From an uncultured Gammaproteobacteria bacterium (lineage in GTDB: Bacteria; Pseudomonadota; Gammaproteobacteria; SZUA-140), in NCBI GenBank assembly GCA_945788675.1, contig CALZMY010000029.1, forward strand, positions 1 to 6,563: a stretch of DNA of 6,563 nucleotides, in the 5' to 3' direction. The notes beneath the pieces were generated by a model. The model did not search any database, had not been told where the DNA came from, and was given only the letters and a program-made list of their open reading frames with translations. Positions 1 to 6,542 of the stretch are shown here, one piece after another. The first letter of the stretch is position 1. The number at the start of each line of letters is the position of its first letter. Both the position numbers and the translations under genes were made by a program.

Positions 1-5
1 ACTTG

Positions 6-11
6 TATAAT
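6..11 (+). promoter_or_regulatory. -10 box of the tRNA-Leu promoter
   Basis: The hexamer TATAAT is a perfect sigma-70 -10 consensus and lies 13 bases before the first base of the tRNA. That leaves a leader of only a few bases. The bases between the box and the start (TCCGCG...) are GC-rich, as in stable-RNA promoters under stringent control. The matching -35 element would fall left of the window edge, so the promoter is only half visible. The -10 match is seen directly; stringent control is inferred from the discriminator. Confidence 0.75.
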
Positions 12-24
12 CCGCGTTCCCCGT

Positions 25-111
25 GCCGGGGTGGCGGAACTGGTAGACGCGTCGGATTCAAAATCCGATGGCCTTGCGGTCGTGAGAGTTCGAGTCTCTC
101 CCTCGGCACCA
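25..111 (+). tRNA. tRNA-Leu(CAA), reads UUG codons
   Basis: A complete class II tRNA can be folded by eye. The acceptor stem GCCGGGG (25-31) pairs with CCTCGGC (101-107) with one G-U pair. The anticodon stem TCGGA (52-56) pairs with TCCGA (64-68) around the loop TTCAAAA, which places the anticodon CAA at 59-61. The long variable arm (70-81, GGCC/GGTC around a TTGC loop) is the hallmark of Leu, Ser and Tyr tRNAs. The T arm GAGAG-TTCGAGT-CTCTC occupies 84-100. The discriminator is A108, as leucine tRNAs require, and the CCA end (109-111) is encoded. It corresponds to the leuX-type isoacceptor of Escherichia coli. It converges on the operon to its right and no second tRNA follows it. Confidence 0.97.
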
Positions 112-168
112 TTTTCCACTTCCCTCTATTTACCTCAGCACTTTTTCAAAGCTATGCCAGGGGGCGCA

Positions 169-199
169 ATGATAGCACAAGCAAGCCACCTGCCCTCAA
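169..199 (-). promoter_or_regulatory. Possible sigma-70 promoter reading toward the tRNA (antisense)
   Basis: On the - strand, TATCAT (169-174) matches five of six -10 consensus bases and is followed by a GC-rich tract that includes GCGCCCCC, like a stable-RNA discriminator. The best -35 candidate is TTGAGG (194-199), four of six bases, at a long 19-base spacing. A transcript would start near 162 and run left across the tRNA on its antisense strand. No gene within the window needs this promoter. The match could be chance. Confidence 0.22.
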
Positions 200-273
200 C
201 AGCAAGTTAAACTGTCCATACAAGGCAAAAAATCGCCTATTCCAGACAATGATATATTCAACTCGGATTCATA

Positions 274-390
274 TCACTTTGGAGGAGAGGATCGGCTCAA
301 CGTCAATGGCATATCCCCTGAAAAACTGCCATGGATAAAACAGCCCTTTTCAATCAGCATCGTCTTGCCATCACTATCAGCGGTCATCAT
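274..390 (-). CDS. Unrecognised 38-aa ORF downstream of the EcfT-like gene
   Basis: An open frame beginning with two ATG codons (390-388 and 387-385) ends at TGA 274-276. It begins 17 bases after the stop codon of the EcfT-like gene on the same strand, so it could share its transcript. The peptide includes TMLIEKGCFIHGSFSGDMPL, which has the alternating beta-like look of a small domain fragment, then a Ser/Pro-rich tail. There is no strong Shine-Dalgarno sequence; GAAGTGG is the closest purine stretch upstream. I do not recognise the family. It could be a small protein, the remnant of a longer gene, or a chance ORF; chance is the most likely reading. Confidence 0.22.
   Translation of the reverse strand: MMTADSDGKTMLIEKGCFIHGSFSGDMPLTLSRSSPPK
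306..332. repeat. Inverted repeat ATGGCA...TGCCAT
   Basis: Perfect 6-base arms (306-311 and 327-332) flank a 15-base spacer. The stem is AT/GC mixed and is not followed by a T tract on either strand, so it is a poor candidate for an intrinsic terminator. It lies about 75 bases beyond the stop codon of the EcfT-like gene, where the 3' end of the operon message is expected, so a role in 3'-end stability is possible. Repeats of this size also arise by chance. Confidence 0.25.
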
Positions 391-407
391 CAAACCACTT
401 CAAGAAC

Positions 408-1109
408 CTACCACGGCCACCACATTCCACTAAGGTAAAAACAGCCCCACAATGCCAGCGGGTAGGACCACTGAATAACAGGTGGAGCATCAATCGCTGG
501 CAAAGCAACTTCGTGTGGCGGCGCTTGTTTAGCTCGAATGACAACTGCGCGGAATATATCTGCTGCAAGCCCCCCAATCCTGTCCAATTGACGTGGCGCC
601 CTGCCCTTTTCTGGCAGATAATGCGACATCATCGCCTGCACCTCACTCATCGCATCAAACACCAATATCATACGTAGTGCGACCGTTTCAGGCTTAACAC
701 CTATTATCTGCAGCGGCCGAGCTAGAAAATGAATAGCAGCTAACAACTGCTGGCGAGAAAGTGAGCGCAGCAACAGGCTCACACTAGCAATCACTATTGC
801 CAATGCGATGATGCGTTGAATGCCACTTATCATGCCTTCATAGGTGGGTAACCATGAATCCACAGCAGTCGACTGCACCAGTGGTTCGCCCGGCGTGAAC
901 CAGCAATATACAATTAAAATTGAAAACAGAAACCAGCGCATGCGGCGCAACATCATTAGCGCCGCACTAAAATGTTCACCGCCATCGCGCCTGTAGAGAA
1001 ATATCAAAAATAATACAGATATTAATAACGCCGGTGGTGCTGGGAATGCGAGCAACGCAACAAAAACCAGAAAACAGACAATTAAAATAACAGAATGGAT
1101 TTTCACCAT
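408..1109 (-). CDS. EcfT/CbiQ-like transmembrane protein (ECF transporter T-component family), function uncertain
   Basis: The product is a 233-aa integral membrane protein. Hydrophobic segments lie at about residues 6-21, 25-39, 58-72, 99-115 and, at the very C terminus, 216-230. Between the last two is an amphipathic basic region. Residues 116-145 (RSLSRQQLLAAIHFLARPLQ and the following GVKPETVALRM) and 180-196 (including RAVVIRAKQAP) resemble the coupling helices by which EcfT/CbiQ proteins contact their ATPases. In known T components the second of these normally carries an Ala-Arg-Gly type motif; here it reads IRAKQ, without the glycine, so coupling may be altered. No ECF ATPase or S component is in the window. 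The ATG at 1109-1107 is the most upstream start, because a TGA lies four codons before it, but no clear Shine-Dalgarno precedes it. The gap to fimV is 60 bases, which suggests co-transcription. The family call rests on overall pattern; substrate and partners are unknown. Confidence 0.6.
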   Translation of the reverse strand: MVKIHSVILIVCFLVFVALLAFPAPPALLISVLFLIFLYRRDGGEHFSAALMMLRRMRWFLFSILIVYCWFTPGEPLVQSTAVDSWLPTYEGMISGIQRIIALAIVIASVSLLLRSLSRQQLLAAIHFLARPLQIIGVKPETVALRMILVFDAMSEVQAMMSHYLPEKGRAPRQLDRIGGLAADIFRAVVIRAKQAPPHEVALPAIDAPPVIQWSYPLALWGCFYLSGMWWPW

Positions 1110-1169
1110 AATATAAAATCAAGCAATCATGACGAGCATGTAACCCACATAAACCAGAAGAACCTGATC

Positions 1170-4100
1170 TTACGCAATACGCTCGATTAATTCATTAGCA
1201 TCTTTTTTCTGATCATCGTTACCATCAGTAACTACTTCATCGAGAATCCCCTTGGCACTCTCATTATCTCCCATATCGATATATGCCCTGGCAAGATCAA
1301 GCTTAGTACCAACTTCGTCTTCAGCAGAGAATAACTCACTATCATCAAGATCACCGAGGTCATCATCAAGCGATGAGATATCGTCGCTAAGATCAGAGAG
1401 CCAATCATCTTCACTAGCAGATCCATCGCCACTATTATCATCTAGACCGGCAAAGAGGTCTTCTTCAACATCGTTTGTCGCGTCACCAGAATCACCAATA
1501 GACTCAGAAAGTGTTTCTACTTCTAAAACATCACTCTCTGCAGTAACGGAATCTAACACATTATCATCATCTTCCAGTACCAGTCCGGTATCCAGGTCTT
1601 CGTTATTGCCGTCTGATTCCGGGAGGCTGTCTGAGTCAAACGCCACCTCGTCTCCCGACGCAAGCACATCCTTTTCAGGTGAGACAGCTGCTTCGATATC
1701 ACCAAGATCCAGCTCATCATTACCTGAATAATCAAGTGCATTGTCACCGCTGCCAGTACCATCACTATCGATACCACTTTCGTCAACACTCTCCTCGAAT
1801 GCAAGCTCCTCTGATGTACCCAGCAACTCCTGGGAACCATCCACCCCGGCATCGGCATCGGCATCGGCAACAGCATCCAGTTCCAGCTCATTTTCAAATG
1901 AGGACTCACCACTCATATCTGCGACAGTATCAAGACTGGCGGTCTCTTTTTCCTGTTCAGTCACATCGAGATCAGGTAACGAATCAGACTCAACATCTGA
2001 AACCATATCCATAGCAGAATCAAGACTGGCCTCAAGCTCACCGAGATCGTCAAGGCCATCAAATGCGTCACTCAACCCGTCATCATCAAGTGTATCAAGT
2101 GCATCAATCTCATCGACATTCACATCATCAAATGGGTTATCACTCTCACTCACAGGTTCAATGGAATTAGAGGAACTTTCGCTGCCTTCCATATCCAGAC
2201 CACCAAGATCCATACCATCAAGATCAAGATCACCGCCAAGATCAGGCAGGTCAATATCAATCTCATCACTCACGCCAGTACTATCAACAACGGCATCAAT
2301 TTCATCGTTGAAGAGCAAACTGGTTGGGGCAACCTTTCTACCCATCTCTGCAATGTTTTTCCAGGTATTGCTATCAGTCCCACCTAACGAACTACGCAAG
2401 CTTTCCGCCTGTTCGATAAATGCATCTTTTTTATCACTCGCAGCATAGACTTCCAGTAACTTGACTTGTATGTCATGGCGATCGGGCTCATTTTGCACTG
2501 CCTCACTCAGCAGTTCTTCAGCCTTATCAAAACGACGATATGCAAGGTAAACATCCGCTTCAGCGATAGCATCAATTTCATCGTCATCACTAACATCCAT
2601 ACCACCCGAACTTGAATATTCAGGGATGACGTCATTCAGTACAGATTCAACAGCTTCATCACTAACAGCTTCAGTCTCAGCCTGCTCAGGTTCAGGCGCA
2701 GAATAGTCCATGTTAATGTCGCCATCAGTAGAGATCTCTTCCTCAAAAGCGGCTTGTTTACGGCGGCGCATGACTAGCCCACCCGCCAGTAGTCCTATCG
2801 CTCCAACGCCACCCAACGCAATCATGGGGTCAATTCCACCCAACATCGAACCCATATCAGGCAACATCGAACCAGTATTACCCAACAAGCCGTCGACAAC
2901 GGCTAATACCTCATCAACGATAGATGCTTCAACCGGTGGCGGCGCCACCATTGGCGGTACTGCAACCTCAGGTTCAGTCTGCTGCGCATCACTCGTGGCC
3001 ACCATTGGATCAGGCTGCTCATCCACAACCTCGGCTTCATCAGGCAATATTTCCGAGCCACTCAGCGACTCTTCCTCTGTAGTGGCAAGCTCCTCTGGGC
3101 TGACTTGCATTGCAGACAGGGTATCGCCCTTAAGCGTAATCAGACGCTGCATTGAGGCAAGCTGTTCCTCTAACGCAGAAAGCCGCTTGCGCAGCTCTTC
3201 GTTTTGCTGACGACTAACATCGACAGATTCAAGCGCAAAGGCGAGCTCCTGTCGAACATCCTCTCCATCGGCACCCAGCGTGCTACCAGAACCCGCTTGC
3301 GACATCCCTTCATCCGGCGCCACAAGCTTTAATCGGGACTCGATTTCACCGCGACTGTCCGTCCCAGTCACTGTGCCATTCGTACCGAGTGGTCGCTGCC
3401 CTGCAGCAAGCGCAGTAGAATGTTTTGCATCGACCCACTGTTCGTACTGAAGTGTTGCGATGCGCTCCGCCTCTCTCGAAGAGATCGCTGAAATAACGGC
3501 AGGGTCTGAAATACGCAAAAAATAACCCGCTTTCAGATCATTTATATTTTGATTATCAAATGCCTCAGGATTTTCATTCAGCAGCGCGATCATCACCTGC
3601 TGCACTGTGACACTGTCATCAGGCTTCATCTGCGAAGCAATTTTCCACAGGGTATCCGTTCTTTTAACCGCTCCGTAGGAAATCTCACCACTTCGCGCAA
3701 TTGAAACCTCACTTGCTCGCCGCGTGAAACGGGGTATCTCTCGTCGAGGAGCGACGCTTGCCTCACTACCTGTAGCAGATTCCGCCCCCTGTTGCGTGGC
3801 ATCAGCACTATTTGAAGATAGTTCATCATCAAATAACGGAATATCAAGTGCAGCAGGACGCTCATCAACCAATACTGGTGGATCAAGTAATAAGGTATAT
3901 TCACGCAGAATACGACCACCAGGCCAATTAGCCTCAATGATAAAGTCGAGGAATGGCTCCTTTACCGGATCCTTCGAAGTGATCTTAAGATATGGTTGGC
4001 CGTCGCTACGTTTTGAAACCTGAAATTTGAATTTGGTCAAAAAATGGGGCCGCTCAAGACCTGCTTTTTCGAAATCATCCCTTGAACCAAGTTTTACGAT

Positions 4101-4277
4101 GATATCCTCTGCAGCCGTATTGCCCACAGAGAGTAATCCTATTTCGGCATCCAGCGACTGGTTGAGTGCCGAATGCAGATTAATCTCTCCAAGACCCAGC
4201 GAAAAACTATTTACCGGTAGCAACAGCAGAAGCATGGCAAAAAATTTCGCCAAATCCTTCATGAGTCCAGGTAACAT
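1170..4277 (-). CDS. fimV: FimV/HubP-family peptidoglycan-binding polar landmark protein
   Basis: The product is 1035 aa from the chosen start and shows the full FimV architecture. Residues 1-26 form a signal peptide (basic n-region, LLLLLP core, cleavage likely after SFS), giving a mature end LGLGEI typical of the family. A conserved periplasmic N domain runs to about 134. A LysM peptidoglycan-binding domain lies at about 199-257 (YGAVKRTDTLWKIA to LRISD), followed by a coiled coil at about 338-383 and a Pro-rich linker. One membrane helix spans about 485-503 and ends in RRRK, placing the rest in the cytoplasm. A TPR-like segment (568-631), a long acidic region (652-991) and the conserved C-terminal FimV TPR motif (about 992-1035, TKLDLARAYIDMGD) complete it. 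FimV organises type IV pilus secretin assembly, and its HubP relatives recruit polar ParA-like and chemotaxis proteins. The protein has no cysteine. An in-frame start nine codons upstream (4304) is possible, but ATG 4277 has the better ribosome site and signal peptide. Confidence 0.94.
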   Translation of the reverse strand: MLPGLMKDLAKFFAMLLLLLPVNSFSLGLGEINLHSALNQSLDAEIGLLSVGNTAAEDIIVKLGSRDDFEKAGLERPHFLTKFKFQVSKRSDGQPYLKITSKDPVKEPFLDFIIEANWPGGRILREYTLLLDPPVLVDERPAALDIPLFDDELSSNSADATQQGAESATGSEASVAPRREIPRFTRRASEVSIARSGEISYGAVKRTDTLWKIASQMKPDDSVTVQQVMIALLNENPEAFDNQNINDLKAGYFLRISDPAVISAISSREAERIATLQYEQWVDAKHSTALAAGQRPLGTNGTVTGTDSRGEIESRLKLVAPDEGMSQAGSGSTLGADGEDVRQELAFALESVDVSRQQNEELRKRLSALEEQLASMQRLITLKGDTLSAMQVSPEELATTEEESLSGSEILPDEAEVVDEQPDPMVATSDAQQTEPEVAVPPMVAPPPVEASIVDEVLAVVDGLLGNTGSMLPDMGSMLGGIDPMIALGGVGAIGLLAGGLVMRRRKQAAFEEEISTDGDINMDYSAPEPEQAETEAVSDEAVESVLNDVIPEYSSSGGMDVSDDDEIDAIAEADVYLAYRRFDKAEELLSEAVQNEPDRHDIQVKLLEVYAASDKKDAFIEQAESLRSSLGGTDSNTWKNIAEMGRKVAPTSLLFNDEIDAVVDSTGVSDEIDIDLPDLGGDLDLDGMDLGGLDMEGSESSSNSIEPVSESDNPFDDVNVDEIDALDTLDDDGLSDAFDGLDDLGELEASLDSAMDMVSDVESDSLPDLDVTEQEKETASLDTVADMSGESSFENELELDAVADADADAGVDGSQELLGTSEELAFEESVDESGIDSDGTGSGDNALDYSGNDELDLGDIEAAVSPEKDVLASGDEVAFDSDSLPESDGNNEDLDTGLVLEDDDNVLDSVTAESDVLEVETLSESIGDSGDATNDVEEDLFAGLDDNSGDGSASEDDWLSDLSDDISSLDDDLGDLDDSELFSAEDEVGTKLDLARAYIDMGDNESAKGILDEVVTDGNDDQKKDANELIERIA
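1848..1869. repeat. Hexanucleotide tandem repeat (GGCATC, about 3.7 copies) inside fimV
   Basis: Three perfect GGCATC units and a partial fourth run without interruption. On the coding strand the unit is GATGCC and encodes the alternating Asp-Ala run (ADADADA) in the acidic cytoplasmic region. Because the unit is six bases long, copy-number changes by replication slippage would keep the frame and only lengthen or shorten the linker. Confidence 0.8.
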
Positions 4278-4282
4278 CCCTT

Positions 4283-4287
4283 CTCCT
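4283..4287 (-). promoter_or_regulatory. Ribosome binding site that favours the downstream fimV start
   Basis: AGGAG on the - strand lies five bases before ATG 4277-4275, an ideal spacing. The upstream pair of ATG codons (4304-4302 and 4301-4299) has only the weaker AAGG, seven bases away. Starting at 4277 also removes a basic nine-residue extension (MMLRRKGEG) and leaves a conventional signal peptide. The upstream start cannot be excluded. Confidence 0.65.
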
Positions 4288-4365
4288 TTTCGTCTAAGCA
4301 TCATCTCCGCACCTTAAAATACAATCGTTGCAAGGTAGTTAACGGCAGCTTTTTTCAGAAACTCA

Positions 4366-5391
4366 CTAATTTATACAATCATTTATCAAAATTTCTGCAA
4401 TCTGGACACTATTGAGTGCTGCGCCCTTTCTGACATTGTCTGCTACCACCCATAAATCGAGTCCACGTGGATGCGATATATCTTCACGAATCCTGCCCAC
4501 ATAAACTGGATCGGTACCCACGGATTCAGTCACCGCAGTTGGATATCCACCGGGTTGATGCTCATCCAGCACCACAATGCCCGGCGCATCCTGAAGCGCG
4601 GCGGTTGCATCATCAACGGAGATCTTTTCCCGGGTTTCTATGTGAATCGCCTCTGAGTGTCCATAAAAAACCGGGACTCTAACTGCCGTCGGGTTAACCA
4701 AGATAGCGTCATCTGCAAAGATTTTTTTAGTTTCCCACACCATTTTCATCTCTTCCTTGGTGTAACCATTCTCAAGGAAAACATCTATTTGTGGTAAAGC
4801 ATTAAAGGCGATCTGCTTTGGATAGACATCAGTCTTAATATCCCTGGCATTGAGCAACGCCGCGGTCTGTCCCGCCAACTCCTCAATCGCCTGCTTACCG
4901 GTACCTGAAACCGCCTGATAGGTGCAGACATTAATCCGCTCAATGCCGACCGCATCATAGATCGGCTTTAACGCCACCAACATCTGAATGGTTGAACAGT
5001 TTGGATTGGCAATGATATTACGATTTTTATAATCAGCCACCGCCTCCGGATTGACCTCAGGCACCACTAGCGGGATATCATCGTCATAGCGAAAGTGAGA
5101 GGTGTTATCAATCACCACACAACCCTTCTCAGCCGCAATCGGTGCATACTTCTCCGAGATGCTGCCACCAGCAGAGAAAAGTGCGATCTGTACTTTAGAG
5201 AAATCAAATGCATCAAGATCTTCGACCTTCAAATGCTTGCCATTGAACTCAATGCGCTTGCCTGCTGAGCGACTACTCGCCAGAGGGTAGAGTTTATCCA
5301 CTGGAAAATTTCGTTCCGCCAAGATGCTCATCATGGTCTCACCCACCGCACCTGTTGCACCGACTACCGCCACATCATATTTTTTAGTCAT
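4366..5391 (-). CDS. asd: Aspartate-semialdehyde dehydrogenase
   Basis: This enzyme reduces L-aspartyl-4-phosphate to aspartate semialdehyde with NADPH, the branch point toward lysine/diaminopimelate, threonine and methionine. The 341-aa product has the usual length. Visible signatures are the N-terminal nucleotide-binding loop GATGAVG (11-17), the substrate-binding arginine in HFRYDDD (R101), and the catalytic cysteine in NPNCST (C132). R238 and H245 in VRVPVFYGHSE match the substrate-binding arginine and acid/base histidine of characterised enzymes. The catalytic cysteine separates it from the inactive paralogue Usg. The frame can also begin at TTG (5394-5392) directly before ATG 5391-5389; ATG is preferred, with AAGGA eight bases upstream. 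It follows leuB by 42 bases and precedes fimV by 88. All key residues are present, so it should be active. Confidence 0.97.
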   Translation of the reverse strand: MTKKYDVAVVGATGAVGETMMSILAERNFPVDKLYPLASSRSAGKRIEFNGKHLKVEDLDAFDFSKVQIALFSAGGSISEKYAPIAAEKGCVVIDNTSHFRYDDDIPLVVPEVNPEAVADYKNRNIIANPNCSTIQMLVALKPIYDAVGIERINVCTYQAVSGTGKQAIEELAGQTAALLNARDIKTDVYPKQIAFNALPQIDVFLENGYTKEEMKMVWETKKIFADDAILVNPTAVRVPVFYGHSEAIHIETREKISVDDATAALQDAPGIVVLDEHQPGGYPTAVTESVGTDPVYVGRIREDISHPRGLDLWVVADNVRKGAALNSVQIAEILINDCIN

Positions 5392-5399
5392 CAATAGTT

Positions 5400-5404
5400 T
5401 CCTT
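5400..5404 (-). promoter_or_regulatory. Ribosome binding site of asd
   Basis: AAGGA on the - strand is eight bases before the ATG at 5391 and five before the in-frame TTG at 5394. Both spacings work, so the site does not settle the start by itself. The ATG is chosen on codon strength and because MTKKYDVAVVGATG is a typical N terminus for this family. The two options differ by one residue. Confidence 0.55.
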
Positions 5405-5433
5405 ACGTTTTTCGCTTATCTAGCCCTGAACCA

Positions 5434-6510
5434 TTAGCTCAATGCGGCAACAACCGCATCGCCCATCTCACTGGTGGAAACCTTACGCGAACCGTCAGTG
5501 TAGATATCCGCAGTTCGCAGGCCTTCGTCAAGTACCTTATTCACAGCCGCTTCAATTCGCTCCGCCATCGTCGCCTGGTCTAGCGAGTAACGCAGCAACA
5601 TCGCCACAGACAAAATCGTTGCCACTGGATTGGCGATGCCCTGCCCCGCAATATCCGGAGCGGAGCCATGAATCGGCTCGTACATCCCCTTGCCATTCGC
5701 ATCAAGTGATGCCGACGGCAACATGCCAATCGACCCAGTTAACATCGCCGCACAGTCAGAAAGAATATCGCCAAACATATTGGTAGTGACCATCACGTCA
5801 AACTGCTTCGGCGCACGCACCAACTGCATCGCAGCATTATCGACATACATATGGCTCAGCTCGACCTCTGGGTAATCCTTCGCCACGCGGATCATCACCT
5901 CACGCCACAGCTCGGTACACTCCAGTACGTTTGCTTTATCCACCGAACAGACACGCTTATCGCGCTTCATCGCAATCTCAAATGCGGAACGACCGATGCG
6001 TTCGATCTCGGACTCTTTATAAATGAGCGTATTGAATCCCTGCTTTTCACCATTCTCTAGCGTACGTACCCCACGTGGCTGGCCAAAATAGATGCCTCCT
6101 GTCAGCTCGCGTACGATCATTATATCGAGTCCCGCAACCACCTCTGGTTTCAATGTTGAGGCGGCGGCAAGCTGTGGGTAAAGAATCGCCGGACGCAGAT
6201 TGGAAAAGAGCTCCAGATTTGCGCGCAGCCCCAGCAGCCCCTTTTCAGGGCGCACTGCAATATCGAGTGATTCCCATTTGTGACCACCAACGGCACCGAG
6301 CAGAATAGCATCGCACCCCGTTGCCTTCTCCAGTGTTTCGTCGGGCAATGGGTGCCCCCCCGCATCATAGGCGGCACCGCCCACGAGTCCGTGCTCAAGT
6401 TCTATCGCAAGACCGTGATTATTTTGTAATGCTTGCAGCACTTTTACTGCTTCAGCGACAATCTCCGGGCCAATGCCGTCCCCAGGTAATACCAAGATTT
6501 TCTTTGTCAT
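5434..6510 (-). CDS. leuB: 3-isopropylmalate dehydrogenase
   Basis: This cytoplasmic enzyme oxidises and decarboxylates 3-isopropylmalate with NAD+ to 2-ketoisocaproate, the step before transamination to leucine. The 358-aa protein is full length for the family. In order it shows LPGDGIGPEIV (8-18), LLGAVGGHKWE (70-80), the substrate arginines R96 and R106 in LRANLELFSNLRP, R134 and Y141 in VRELTGGIYFG, and catalytic K192 in DKANVLE. The metal-binding aspartates are D224 (YVDNAAM), D248 and D252 (FGDILSD). The NAD-binding loop GSAPDIAGQGIANP (282-295) favours LeuB over isocitrate dehydrogenase. The ATG at 6510 is preceded by GGAAG at seven bases. It begins 32 bases after a probable leuD end, which fits a leuCDB order. 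Nothing is missing or unusual. Confidence 0.98.
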   Translation of the reverse strand: MTKKILVLPGDGIGPEIVAEAVKVLQALQNNHGLAIELEHGLVGGAAYDAGGHPLPDETLEKATGCDAILLGAVGGHKWESLDIAVRPEKGLLGLRANLELFSNLRPAILYPQLAAASTLKPEVVAGLDIMIVRELTGGIYFGQPRGVRTLENGEKQGFNTLIYKESEIERIGRSAFEIAMKRDKRVCSVDKANVLECTELWREVMIRVAKDYPEVELSHMYVDNAAMQLVRAPKQFDVMVTTNMFGDILSDCAAMLTGSIGMLPSASLDANGKGMYEPIHGSAPDIAGQGIANPVATILSVAMLLRYSLDQATMAERIEAAVNKVLDEGLRTADIYTDGSRKVSTSEMGDAVVAALS

Positions 6511-6542
6511 TTCTATTCTTCCAAGCTATCCATCAATGTTCT

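Larger units (their letters stand above)
112..407. other. Gene-poor convergent region between tRNA-Leu and the EcfT-like gene
   Basis: This stretch separates the tRNA (+ strand) from the 3' end of the long - strand gene group. I see no protein gene that I recognise, no second RNA gene and no GC hairpin followed by a T tract in either direction, although transcription should end here from both sides. It contains a 38-codon ORF on the - strand, a 6-bp inverted repeat (306-332), a weaker 4-bp hairpin (223-238) and a possible - strand promoter (169-199). Each is described separately. No copy of the tRNA 3' end appears here or elsewhere in the window, so there is no att-site evidence for an integrated element. 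Confidence 0.6.

Noticed and set aside
25..111. Idea that tRNA-Leu(CAA) is functionally linked to the leucine genes, or marks an integrated island
   Set aside because: It is over 5 kb away from leuB on the opposite strand. There is no repeat of the tRNA 3' end, no integrase and no compositional break in the window.
223..238. Small hairpin AGGC...GCCT in the convergent region
   Set aside because: The stem is only four base pairs and no T tract follows on the + strand; too weak to call a terminator.
3..338. 111-codon open frame on the + strand covering the tRNA
   Set aside because: It runs straight through a complete tRNA gene and its stable-RNA promoter and has no recognisable protein features.
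1741..2448. Long Ser-rich open frame on the + strand (235 codons), with similar ones at 1252-1731 and 2710-3210
   Set aside because: They lie opposite fimV. The Asp/Ser/Glu-rich FimV codons read in the reverse direction give few stops and many Ser codons. There is no recognisable domain.
4316..4321. TATTTT on the - strand, upstream of fimV, as a possible -10 box
   Set aside because: No convincing -35 element at 16-19 bases; AT-rich spacers between operon genes give such matches easily.
6513..6533. Six-codon ORF (MDSLEE) just upstream of leuB, considered as a leader or attenuator peptide
   Set aside because: It contains a single leucine codon, overlaps the leuB ribosome site, lies inside a probable operon rather than at its head, and has no terminator/antiterminator pair.
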